From positions 5,659,832 through 5,723,831 of the forward strand of contig NC_064538.1 in assembly GCF_023856365.1 (NCBI RefSeq): a DNA stretch of 64,000 nucleotides, written 5' to 3'. The notes beneath the pieces are model-generated. The model was not told the origin of the DNA and ran no database searches. It saw only the letters and a program-made list of their open reading frames with translations. Source of the stretch: Brienomyrus brachyistius (taxonomy: Eukaryota > Chordata > Actinopteri > Osteoglossiformes > Mormyridae). Positions 40,527-53,800 of the stretch are shown here, piece after piece. Made by a program: the position numbers and the translations under genes. Each line of letters opens with the position of its first letter. Position 1 is the first letter of the stretch.

Positions 40527-40619
40527 TATAAAACCAACAATTAACTCCACCACAGCATGAGCTGTGGAGCGGCATTCGATTTGAGGCGAATGACCCTAGC
40601 AATACGGCCCATTGCTAAG
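40527..40619 (+). promoter_or_regulatory. TATA box and noncoding exon 1 of slc26a9
   Basis: TATAAAA at 40527-40533 predicts transcription from about 40557. A short leader then ends at a strong donor (TAAG/GTAAGT, exon end 40619). The next exon starts at 41881 and carries the main ATG. If transcription starts a few bases earlier, an upstream ATG at 40557 would open a short frame that overlaps the main start. Confidence 0.65.
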
Positions 40620-41279
40620 GTAAGTTAGTGTTGCCGCAGCAGCCAAATCATCGATGCTTTAATTGTTCAATTGTTGCTTTTCCCTTGAGTTTGGAATTTC
40701 ACACATCACTTTCTGAACGTGCCCGAAGGTGGTGAGTTCTGTTTCAGGTTGACTGTGCCCGGCCAAATGGAATCACAGATTGCTGGGTTGATTATTATTT
40801 TTATAGTGCCTTTCATGAAAACTTGATTCATGACTCAATTTCTTACCCTTCCATACAGAAGTTATTTGTAGATTTTATTTCTGAGCTGTAGTGATTTACA
40901 GAGGATAAAATGCAAGAGTTAAATTTAATAAATGAGCATGAAAGATGTGTTACATTTCATGGAGCTGTCCTTCCTCGTGTTTTAGTTGGCGTCAGTGAAA
41001 AGTGAGTACTAATATTTTATTCTGCCTGTTTGGGCTGAGGTGTGGGCGTCTGGTTTGTGTAACAGGCATCTATGTAATGGAGAACTTGTGTTATCTTGTG
41101 TTATCAGAATGATAGTGTACCTGTTTCCTTCAAGGTCAGATAAAGAACCTGTGGGTAGAGGGTAGAGTGAAAAATCACACATAATGTGTGAAGTGTACTG
41201 AAAATAGGAGACTTTTTACCTTGTTTTATCCCTACTAATGCTTTGCATCATATTAGAGAATACAAGTTGAAAATGAATG

Positions 41280-41530
41280 ACACTGTAAGAAAAAAACAAT
41301 TTGTACCTTTCAGGGTATAACTGTACTTCCTTGTCGATGGGGTTGTATTCTCAAGGTTCTGCCAATCATACCCTAGCTGCAGGTAAATGTAGGCTTTTTA
41401 GTCTAATTTAAAATAAAGAAATGGACTCTGAGGAACATTTTGTACCATTGGGGGTGCATTAATGTCATTTGTACCTTTGGAAACAGAACTGCACCAGTTC
41501 TGTTGGTGTGGTTGTTTTTTAACAGACCCT
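41280..41530. mobile_element. probable MITE with TGTACCTTT motifs
   Basis: Repeated and inverted TTTGTACCTTT / GGGTATAACTGTAC motifs, as in a common family of fish palindromic elements. The boundaries are not clear. Confidence 0.4.
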
Positions 41531-41885
41531 AAGGATAATAAACATTGAGTATAGATGGTTACAGTTAGATTTATTTAACCATTAGGCAAACGGTGGTCCC
41601 TACATGATGTTTAAAATAATGGACATGGGCTGAGGTCATATGGATGTATATAATTCACAAGCCTGTAAAGCCTAGAGAAGGTATACAACACAGCAATATT
41701 TATACTGTTAAAAAATGTGGAAACATTTCATTTTCAAAGGCTCATTCTCATGTTTTCCCAACTTTTTTGCTAATTCAGTTATGTTTTAGAAATGTGTAGC
41801 TGCATTGTGTCAAAGATGCTTCATATATTTTTCCCAGTAGCTCCTGAGGTCAGTTTCCTCACCTAACCACTGATTTCCAGAAGCC

Positions 41886-44800
41886 ATGTACAAGGAATCA
41901 GCCCGCTATGTGATCGACAGACCTGTGTACTCTCTGCCTTGCTTTGATGCGGAATACGACAAAAAGAGCCGTACTTTCCCATTACGGGAGAAAATTGGAA
42001 AATTCTTCAGGTATTTTCACTATGAGGAATTTCTGATATTTTCATTCTTTTGAGGGTTGAATCACTCAGTATAAAGTAGAACCTTGCTTGGTCCACTGTG
42101 GAATGTATCTCTACCCATGTATCTGTTTGTGAGAGCTGAAGCTGTAGAGTGGGGTGGTAGTCGCAGTTTGATCTGCTATAAGTATATGTCCCCCCCCAGA
42201 TGTTCAGGACCACGCATCAAGGCTTTGCTGTTCCGACACCTGCCAGTGCTCAGCTGGCTGCCCAAATATAAGTTCAAGCAGAACCTCCTGTGTGATGTCA
42301 TCAGCGGCGTCAGCGCCGGTACCATCCAGGTTCCCCAAGGTCCGTCTTGTGGCTTATTCCTGTGTTTGTTGAGTCAAGAGTCTTGTAAAGCCTATCAAAG
42401 GAATATAACGTATTTGTTATGGTCTGAAATGGGGAAGCAGGACTAGGGACATGAAGAGTCGGGTAAATGGGGTTTTATTTCGAGAAAACATCAAAAAGCA
42501 GGACAAAACGCATACAAACGTCAATGACTGAACAAGGGTAAGACAGACATGAAAGCACTAAATACACAGAATCAATTAACAACAACTAGACACAGCTGAG
42601 AACACCGGGATTCCACACGAGGTAACAAGGGGGCGTGGCACACAGGAGGATCGGATGAGCGGGTCTCGACAATATTTGGGAGTGTCAATCAGTGGGGTAG
42701 GATGCTGTGTCTGTGATCGGAAAGTTTAAATTCCAAACTCAGCAGAGTGATTTCACTTTTGGGCCATTGAGCAAGGCCCTTAACTGCTATTTGCTTCAGG
42801 AACTGTCTGGCCCTACTTTCTCAAAAATAGATATATGGCATGGGCTGATTTAGCCATCAGATTACATTTATGCCTTAGATTTAACACCTCATTGACGCTC
42901 TTCTTCTCTTGGCAGGAATGGCTTTCGCCTTGTTAGCCAACCTGCCTCCAGTCAATGGACTCTACTCATCCTTTTTCCCCCTAATCCCTTACTTTTTTAT
43001 GGGCACCGTCCACCAAATGGTACCCGGTAGGTTTGGAATATACCAAAGGTATGGGGTAGCATCCTTTGGAAGAGGTGGGGCATGCTCACCAAGAGGCCTC
43101 TCTCTGCCTAGGTACTTTTGCCGTCCTCAGCATCATGGTGGGCATGGTATGCCTGAGTCTAGCTCCTGACTCTGAGTTCAGCCACTTCAACACAACCCTC
43201 AACAAGACTGTGGTGGATGAAGAGAGGATGAACCAGGTTCGCCTTGGCATCTCCGGGACCTTAGCCTGCCTCACTGCCATCATACAGGTACGAGAGCTTT
43301 AACAAGTGCAAATGTGAAGGCAAATAAAGGACATAGACACTTTTACTGGGTTAGCTGATGACTGGACATACGATATACCCCTATTATGGTGATCTACCAT
43401 CTACATATGCTTTCATCAAGAACTGAATATTCTGCTGATCTAAGTCGAGCTGCTCCTGCATGCACATCCCCTTAAGCCACATGACGCATGGCTAAAGATG
43501 GTGTCTGTGTGTTCCTCTTTGAGCAGATGGGCCTCGGATTGATGCAGTTTGGCTTTGTGGCCATCTACCTGTCTGAATCCTTCGTCCGTGGCTTTATGAC
43601 CGCTGCTGGGCTGCAAATCCTCATCTCTGTGCTTAAGTACATTTTTGGGATACGAGTCCCGCCCTACAGCGGCCCGCTAGCAGTCATCTATGTGAGTCCC
43701 TTTCTGCTAAATGTTCTTTTTATTGCATTATGAAAAGATGATGAAGGTTGGGGAGTGGAGATTGCAAAATGGCTTGCTTTGAACCCAATAAAAGTCAACT
43801 TAAGATATAACTCTCTTTGTACTTGTGAAACAGCATTTTGGATTATGAATACTCATATAGATGCTGACAATGAGAACAATCTCAGTTGTTTTAAAGTGAT
43901 GTGTAATTAAGACTGTTCAGAAAAAAAACAGCTTTTCCTGTGTGTGTAGAATACACTTCGTTCTGCTTGCGTGTTCCGGACAGTTGACCCTATGGTACAG
44001 CGTCATGCTCTTGTCAGTTCAGCACCACACCTTCCAGCCCATGTTGAGACAGCATTGACCCCACCTTACCTACATGCTCTGTGCCCTAGACCCTGGTGGA
44101 CATTGTCTATGGACTCCCCCATACCAACGTGGCCTCCCTGGTCTTTGCCCTTATAAGCAGTGTGGTGCTCTTCACCGTGAAGGAGCTGAGTGCTCGCTAC
44201 CGCCACCGGCTCCCCTTCCCAATCCCCATGGAGATCATCATAGTGAGCAAGACCACCAGCCCGGGATGGGGAAAATGGCGGGAGGGGTTCAGGAGATCAA
44301 AAGAGAATGCCACAAGTCCGGTGTTTTTATGATGCTTTAGTCATGATACTTTATTCACGACGGTTAGTGAAAACACACAGTCAGAACACTGTGCACTATT
44401 ATTTATAACTTCCTTAAAAAATATGAAATATAGATAGGGGAGGGGGGACACGGGGGGACTGGCTGCAGCTGAAACCTGATTGGTCCCTGGAGTGCCCCTT
44501 CCCCATCACTCACCAATTCGAACATCATTGGTTAATGATAAGGTTGGCCCCTCCCCTCTCTATGAATTATGGGCTCTTTTACACCTCCCACCTTAAATCG
44601 TAGAAGCGCTTCTGAATGGAGCAATTCAAAACAGTCACATGTCTATACAAATAAAACATTAAGTAAGCAACCAGTCTTTCAGTTTACCAATGTCAGCAGT
44701 TATAGAACGTTAAAAATGTTAAAATTGTTGTGATATTATTGAAACCTCCTGCTTTTTAAGTGTGCAGAGGTATCTAAATGAAAATTTCATAACAATTTAC

Positions 44801-47800
44801 AAAGTTCTGACCAAGATTCTGACTCAACTGATGAATGAGAAGGACCACAAACAGTAAAGACATGCTTTGAATATACATCTATAAAAGAATGATTCAGGGC
44901 GATTAATTGTGGTTTCCGCTTCTGTGCTTAATGGGCCTTTCTCTCACGTAGGTGGTGGTTGCTACAGCTATCTCTGGGCCTCTGGACATGCCAAGGAAAT
45001 ACCACATGGACATCGTTGGAGAGATTCCTCTCGGGTGAGGGCACACCCAGTGATAAAGCCAGTTCTTCTGATTTTCACTGGAATATAAATATTTCCAACC
45101 ATGTCTTTTGACCCCACCCACCCAGGTTCCCCACACCCACCCTCCCCAAAGTGAGTGAGTGGGAGGTCATGCTGAGCACAGCCTTCTCTCTGGCCATTGT
45201 AGGATATGTCATCAACCTGGCTATGGGCAGGACACTGGCAGCTAAGCATGGCTATGATGTCGACCCCAATCAGGTGTGAACGGCTTGGGAGTAAGATAAT
45301 GGGCGGGGCAATGAGCAGCCAATCATAACTTCATTGTGTCATTATTTAGGTGCCACTCCACAAATACTTATGAGTCTAAGGTCGTAATATTTTGAAAGGC
45401 CTGTGCACTTTGTATCCTGCTTCTTTCCATGTTACTGTCACACATCACACTCTCTCCATGCACCTGTCTCTCTTTAGGAGATGCTGGCCCTGGGCTGCAG
45501 TAATTTCCTGGGCTCCTTCTTTAAGATCCACGTCATCTGCTGCGCCCTGTCTGTCACCCTGGCCGTGGACAGCGCCGGCGGCACGTCGCAGGTGAGCCGC
45601 GTGACTTTTTTTATGCATGAACATAAAGCGGCTGATGTATTAATCACCAAGCAAACACGGCCTTTTATTAAATGCATCTGTAGTGTTTGCAGTTAAGAAG
45701 TGAAAGAGAAACTACTTTCGATTAAAACACATTTTTAAAATATTCATTTTTATTTTGCCTTCTGCTCACGTTATAACCGTTTTCCTTCTAGTTTGCCAGC
45801 CTGTGTGTGATGTTGGTGGTAATGATCACCATGTTAGCTTTGGGAGCCTATCTGCAGCCACTGCCTAAGGTGAGAACATCCCACAATATAGTTAATAACT
45901 GCACACTAAAATTCTGTGCAATTTTAAATTTACTGTGGGTTAGCTGGTAGGCCAGGTTGTACTGTGGTACATATCAGCTTGATATAATGATATATATATA
46001 TGGCCCAAAGGCTCGTATATATTCTCTTAGTGAGTAAATGAACTCTACTAGGAATAAAAGGTAAAAAGGAAAGGAATAAATGTCTCTGCTAAGTCATAAG
46101 CCAATGGTGGTGTCCTTCTGGGTCACGTTCCTCGTCAGTCTGCCTTACTCATATCGCTGTATACTGCTGCATTTTGGCCCTTGCATGTCCCCAGTCCGTC
46201 CTGGGTGCTCTAATAGCCGTCAACCTGAAGAACACACTCCTCCAGCTCTCAGACCCCTTCTACATGTGGAAGAAGAACAAACTGGACTGTGTGAGTTATG
46301 TCTCATGACAGAAAAAGAGCGGGAAATCTCACCGCAGCAGAATCCTACATTTCAGAGGCCGATAGGCTCAAAAATATATTTGCTTATTTGGTAAAATCCA
46401 TCCATGACCTAAATAGATATACAACAATGTGTAATAATATGCAGATATCTATACATCTTTCTATATTTACATACTTGTCACCCGTAATAATAAAAAATAC
46501 AATTGCAAAGGTGAATTCAATATCGGCAGTGCTACCAAATGAAGGTGATCCACTAAACATTTAACTTCAAAATAGACCTAACTAAGTATTATTTTTATTA
46601 TTTGTATTTATTAAATGTTCCTCTTACACAGAGGCTGAGGCTGACTAGGGAGTCTCTCTTAATTCTAATTCATGCTCAGAAAAAAGCAATACTAATAATA
46701 ATAATTTAGAAATACACACCCACAAAGTTGAGTCTGGGTATTAGCCTAACTGAACATACTAATTTGTACATATTTCTGAATGTTAATATTTTTGAAGAAC
46801 ATGTAAAGTCTGAATATCTACATTCAGTTAACCACATATCTGGATGTCCGTAAAGAGGCATCTCAGAAACCAGCTAGTGCAGTTGTGTGCCCGTCAGTGA
46901 TGTGCTGTGTCCCGCATTCCTCTCCTACATCTCCTACCTCCCCTCTTCGCTCTCCTCCTCAGTGTGTGTGGGTGGTGTCCTTCCTGGCCACGTTCTTCGT
47001 CAGTCTGCCTTACGGCGTTGTGATCGGGGTGGGATTCTCAGTCCTCGTGGTCATTTTCCAGACACAGTTGTGAGTGGAACCAATTGTCATGGACTTCTTT
47101 TGTCGCACGTTCTCAAGGCTTCTTCAAGTGTAATGTAAAAATACATCAACTCCCTGCCCTTCTGTAGGCAGGAAATAGTATTTTTCTCTGTCAACAAAGC
47201 ATGTCCTATAATCTGTTTCCTGAACAAAAATACAATTTAGTTATTTTATTGGTCGTAAGCTTACCAAGTAAGGATTTTACAGATTTTCTTACATTTATTT
47301 TAAATACTTTTAAGTTTGTTTTAATCCATTTGCTGCAGGAGTCTGACAGTTTTCTATCTATAGTTGAAGTTTAAATTGCAGGAAAATTAGCGTATTTGGA
47401 TCATTACAGCACAACAACCACATTAGCTGATATCCAACTATATATAAATTAATTAGATCTTGTGAGAATTTTATTTAATTCTCAAAAAAGGAGGGAAACT
47501 AAATAAGAGGCTTCTTACCCATTGTATTATTTTGAAACCAAGCGCTACATGTTGGATTTACATGTTTTTTACAGCCGAAATGGCTCAGAGGTGGGGCAGA
47601 TCGCTGACAGTGACCTATATAGGAACCCTAAGGTCTACAGTAAGGTAAGATTCAAGGTTCAAACCATGTGTGACAGTTGCATTGGCATGCTTGCTCATTC
47701 AGGCACACAAAGATGTAAAAGTTCACCTTACTGTACAAGAAATTTTACTTTAGCCTGTTTTTATCAAGGTCTGTATTTTATGCTCATGAGTCACATGTAA

Positions 47801-50800
47801 TTTTCATTAGATCATCAACACCTGTTTGCACTCTTCAAGGTCCAGTTTACTGTGTCGTCTTGTGATGCTTTGATCTCATAGGTGAAATTTGTGGAGGGAA
47901 TTAAAATCGTCAACTACTGCTCCCCTATTTACTTTGCCAATGCAGAAATATTCCGCCGAAAAGTGATTAAAAAGGTGAGTGTTCAGACTCTTGCTAGCAG
48001 AAGATATTATTTGTCTGCAATGGGAGTAATATTTTTAAAATGCCTGTAGAAATGTACAGATAATGATTTAATATAATGACATATACCGTGAATATTTACA
48101 TTCTCTTGATTTAATTGCAAGTAGCTGCCTTAAAATAAAAATGTTTATTTTTCCTGTGGTTATAGTTAATTGTATGTGTCCAGGGGAAAATGCACTGTGA
48201 AAGTTCACAGTAAAACTGTTAAGTTTACAATTTAACCTTAATCATTCATAGTTCTAGTATAAAGTTTACAGGTTGACCATGAACATTTCATAGTAAAAAT
48301 GTTCATGGTCACCTCGTCCAGTGTGTAGTAATTCTGACAGTGAAATTTACAGTTCAATTACAAACATACTATAGTTGAACTGTGAAGTTCAGTCTTGACA
48401 GCATTTTTTTTATAGTCATTTACAGTTTAACTACAAATATTTCAGATAAATGGTGAAGTTAGGTTCTGATAGTTTGATCAGTGTTTTATCAACAGTTTAC
48501 AGTCAACTATGAATGTTTCTATGTACTATAAACTATCACCATTTCCTCCATGGAAGAGTTAATGGTAATATTGTCCAATCAGCTTTAAGCCAGCATACCG
48601 GAGGGTCTAATGAACAGGACGGTCATTAACCATATTTCATGTTATAATGGCATATTCTGCACCATTGCTTTCTCATCATATCTTAGATATTCTACTGCAT
48701 TGAACTTCTTGGTTTACGACCCCAAAGGGCATCACTGGTGCTTGGTTCACTTCAATTTATGTGGTTTTCTGTTTGTTTTTTTACAGATCATTTAGGGTTT
48801 ATTTTAAGGCATCCCAGCCGTTACCATCTAGCGACTTCACGGTTACAGGGACTATTAAGCTGATAGTGAATCTGACCGTAAAGGTCACAGCAGGACCACG
48901 AATCGTGATGCTGTTAAGTTAACAGCAAGTTTTACTGCAAAGTAGTTCGTAGTAAAATCCTGAACCGTGCATACCTTATCTCTAATCTGGTAAACATCAC
49001 AGTCAGAAAATCCAAAGTTTGAATACAGTGTGCCAATCCACTTCGCAAATTTAATGATTACAGTTTTACTATGAAATTTCACAGTGCGTTTTTTTTTCCT
49101 TGGTCTGTGTGTGAACAGACTGGGCTGGACCCAGGAAAACTGCTCTTAGCAAGGAAGAAATTTCTGAAGAAGCAACTGAAGGAGAGTGAGAGCCAGGACA
49201 CGGGGACAAAGAGGAAGGGAGGCTCCCTGGTCACCATGAAGACCCAGGTAAGGAGGAACAAGTGTGTGATCATGAAAACCCGGTTTCTCGGGCTTTAGAT
49301 TTAAAGCACTGTTGCCAATCAGTACTGGGGAAACTGTTTGTGTTTTCTGAGGAATTTTTGATTTTCTCGACATCCTGTGACCAAATAATGCAATGTACCA
49401 TTATGAAGACCTTTTGGTACCATAGCTATTAGAGAAATAACCTGAAGTTTGCAGATATAAGTAACAGGAAGTGGCTATACCTGCTGTACCCTTCAGAAAA
49501 TCTTAGCTGGTTCAATAGAATTAAGATCTGTATTCATAGTAAAATAACAGATGAATAATCTGCTCATAAAGGTTAATAAGTAAAATAAATTACACATGAA
49601 TTATTTAATTATAATGATTATTTTCCAAAAAACACAGGCTAGTATTTTACAGGTACAGCAGTCTGCCCTTATGTAGATATGCAATATCTAGAATGGTTTC
49701 AGATGTTGCTCAATAATTGATAAAGCAAAGCAATTAGCAAGACTATGGCCAGCTCTGTTTAATCATAGGTTTCAAGCGTTCAATAATATAGTTATAGCTG
49801 ATGTGTAATGTTTTTGCGAATAAATCACATGAATTTACTTTGGTTGGAAGATCCAGAGAGCTGGTGCAATTGGATCCATCACAATTTTCAAATTATACTA
49901 TTAAAATGTCTTTTTTTCTGTGATATCTTTTGACAAGGCAATTATTTAATTTGCAGCCTAGCTGATCTGAGACTATAATATAACACAGCGACGTGCTTGA
50001 TTCTCCACCCCACGCCGCCCCATCCCACATCACCCACATTTAGACCATATCGCAGCTGGTTCTACAGAATGACTTCGACTCCAGCTCCACCAGCAGCCCC
50101 AAGAGTGAAATGCCCACGGCGTACGTCAACTTCAGCTGCAACATCTTGGACGAAAGCGACCCAGAGCCGACCCCGGACCTCCCCGGCAGTCCGCCCGTCA
50201 CCATGGAGCCCTGGCCCCTGCCTTTCCACACCCTTGTTCTGGACCTGGCAGGAGTCTGCTTTGTGGACCTCATGGGCATCAAGGTGCTGACTAAGGTGAG
50301 TCGTGCAACCTTTCCGCCTCTTCGGCAATTAAATTATTCATTATTTTCGTCATTTATTGTACACTGTTAGTCTTGTTTTGGAAGGGAATGTTGAACCAGA
50401 GCTGATTTTCAGTTTTTTTTAAGGTGAGGGGCCATAATTCATAGCGAAAGGCCAAACTTATCATTAGCCAATGATATGTTTGGAATCAGTGAGTGACAGG
50501 TGAGGGACCATTCAGGAGGCCAATTAGCTTTCAGCTGAGGGCTGCAGTATTTTGTGTTTCCCTTTATAAATACATCAGCAGGCATTAATCTGGGTACTTT
50601 ATTGCACAAGAAAATGCAGGAATCTTTCAGTGGTGTAGAACATTGGTTGCCAGCGAGTCAACAATGATGTACTATTATAGGATGACCAGAATCCCAAACT
50701 GGGACACTTGTGTAGTGTGTGTGTGTGTTGGTTGAGCTCTGTTTGCTGCACGTTAAATCATTTTTTAGATAGACAGCATGCTAAAGCCATGACATATTGT

Positions 50801-53800
50801 TCTTGTTCAGTTATGTCTTGTAACAGCAGCATGTGCAGCCTCAAATTGGAACTGTTCTGGTCAAACTGGGTCAATCTGGTCACCCTATACCAGTAGCCTG
50901 GAGGGCACCAGTGCCACTCTCCCCAGTCTTTGTGCAGTTTCACAGTTGCCAGCTCACCAGATTCTTTCCTTTGTAGATAACACTGTAAATAAGGTTGGAG
51001 ACCCCTAGTTTGGAACACAGTACTTTTAATTGCCTTGCTGGAATAGAATTCTCTCTGTTGTGGATAAACTGGATCCAGTTATAGATTATAGGGTAAAAAG
51101 TACAAAGCTATGTCGGAATGCAGACGTTAGATTCCCCACTGTCTGTGAACGAGTCCCCTGTTGAACCTGGAGTGGTATAATCACCCTGTAATCACTCATT
51201 CTTCCTGTGCAGATGAGCTCCAGTTACGAGATGCTGGGGATCAGTCTGTATCTGGCCAACATCCAAGGTGAGGCGGCTCCCTCTGTGACTCTTACCCTTG
51301 GAGGAATGGGATGCACAAGGGTGTCGATGGACCTGTTGCCATGGAAACATGGCACAAGGAGCCACTGTGTAGCCCGTCGATGTGCAAAGGACAATGTGAG
51401 AGATGAATATTCAAGCAGAAGTTACCAGTTAATATGTGAACCATCTTAATAACCCCCCAGCAGTCCTGTGACTCTTTTCTACTCATAGCTTTCAGGTCAT
51501 TAAACTGACACCTTGATCTTATAATATTACATTTCACTTAGCGTCAAATAAATCTTGTTTGTAATTTTATTGTGGTTTTGGAATTGAAATGCAGGTGAGT
51601 CTTAGATTTACAGTTTAAAATAATATTGCAGGATATAAAGTAGTTACATTGCTACAGTTCAAAATCCATCTGCACCAGAATATTAATCAAACATTAATAA
51701 GTTACTGTAAATGTAATAATGATATTTATAATAAATATCACTGTATTCATATCAGCACAGCTTTTCTGCATTTGTAGCTGTTGATCTCGGGAAATCAGCA
51801 AGCTGCTATCACTGCAGCTAATAGAATTAGCCTTAATAAAACACAAGGTGTCATTCTGAGGGAAACTGATAAAGCTTACATTGGGAAAAGAAACAGACGT
51901 ATTCCATCGCCATGGTTACCTCATCCCCGTAGCAGGAACAATGAATCTTGAAAAGGCCATGCAGTCCCATGTGGACAAAGCAGACGGGCATTAACATTTT
52001 TTTGCACTGAATGCTTTAGAATTACATAATTGCAAGGTCAGGATTTTTTAAATGTTTTTAGTATATATAGGAACATTCAAATGTACATCCTCAATGTATG
52101 CACATCCCTGACACCAGGGATGGATTATGGGTTGTGTGGGCCCCAGGGCAAAACGTTCGCGAGGCCCCCCCCCACCACCACCAGCACCACCACCACAACC
52201 ACCACAATTCAAGGGCCCTTGGCAGCCAAACGCCCTCCCTATAGGGTCAGGGGCCCTTGTAGGCAGAGGATCAAAGAATGTAGGCCCTCTAAAATAGACA
52301 AACGAAAATACATTGTTGATAAGCGTTGCAAATTGTTTTGGGCTAGGGGCCCCATGGGCCCCCTGCACCCCAAGGGCCCCTGGGCAGCGGCCCCGCTGGC
52401 CCGGTCCGTAATCCATCCCTGCCTGACACTGTGCCAGGAAGCGAGAGACAGACTAGCTTGGAGCATGAAAAGTCCTCTGCCTCAGTTGACTGCCTTGTGT
52501 TTTATCTGTGTCAACTGCAGTTCTGAAATACCTCTTGTAGAAGAGAGGTACATTTGGAAAAGATTATTAATCGTTGTAAGGAAACATGACTGACACGAAT
52601 GACTGAGTACACGTCACCTCAAAGCACAGGAACCGGTAACAGCTGGACAATGCAATGGGCTTATTTCGTTTAAATGTTACAACATTTTAAATTGACATTT
52701 TTTGTTCATTTTTTCAACTCAGGTTATCTAAAATCAATAGAAACTGTTAGTCAGGAAATCCAAAATAAATGTATTTATCTAAAATAAATAGTAATTGTTA
52801 CTGTGGATTTTTTTTTGTAGTTTTACTGTTTTCATCTTTTCAGCATTTAAACTTCTTTTCTGTTTTAAGTACAGTTATCAAAAGAAACAGATCAAATACT
52901 AGAAAGGACACTTTAATATTCGCTTTGCCCACACCCAAAGCTCAATGTTTATGTTTAAAAATCCCATAATAAACAGCGATGTCGCTACCGGTTATCTCCT
53001 CTTTGTGTTGTTTACAGCTCAGGTGTATGACGAACTTGAAGCCGGTGGGGTTTTCGAAGAAGGCAGTATGGACCGCGGCCACCTCTTTGCCTCCGTCCAC
53101 GACGCCATCCTCTACGCCCAGCAGAGGGCCAGGATCACCGGGAACAGGAGCAAGGCAGGATCACTTTTAGCCTTCCTTGTCATCTCTTCATTATCATGCT
53201 ATAACCATTGACTGCGGATTTATCCTGCATCCACCTATGTTCCATCATCCAGCATAAAGTTGCAACCTTTGATTTGTGAAACATTTGTTTTGGGGGGGTG
53301 GCGATTAAAACATTTTTGCAAACATACTGTTGATATTTGTAGGACTCCATATTGCATCCATCCATCCATCCATTTTCCAAACCGCTTATCCTACTGGGTC
53401 GCGGGGGGTCCGGAGCCTATCCCGGAAGCAATGGGCACGAGGCACATATTGCATCCCTTACCTATATTGATCCTGACGCAAACGCAGTTGCGCTCAATCT
53501 GGACTCTGACACTTTGTCAACTGCTGTCCATTTCTACGTTAAATACATATTTTTAACGAGTACATTCATATGGTCTAATTATAATCTATTATATAACCTA
53601 TCCCTAATATGTCCGAAGGTATACTCCTTTAGCAATGAAAACATTATTATACTATTATTATAATACATTATATACAACCTTTTACCTTAATGAATTTGGA
53701 TAACTGACACTGACATTTCTCAGCTCCTTTCCATGTCTATTCCTCATCCCTTTTCCTGAGATCCCTGCTGTCCCTCAATGAATGTTGTAAACTCGATGCA

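Larger units (their letters stand above)
43292..49118 (+). other. long slc26a9 introns without separate genes
   Basis: Introns over 300 bases in this span (43692-44089, 44243-44951, 45870-46194, 46291-46962, 47070-47574, 47975-49118) hold AT-rich sequence, G-rich patches at 44440-44460, an exon-13-like relic (46103-46150) and one inverted-repeat element (48193-49086). No extra exons or RNA genes were seen. Confidence 0.6.

Noticed and set aside
52030..52593. Open frame of 187 codons on the plus strand
   Set aside because: It runs through the GC-rich hAT MITE at 52115-52421 and its flanks; the element itself explains the lack of stops.
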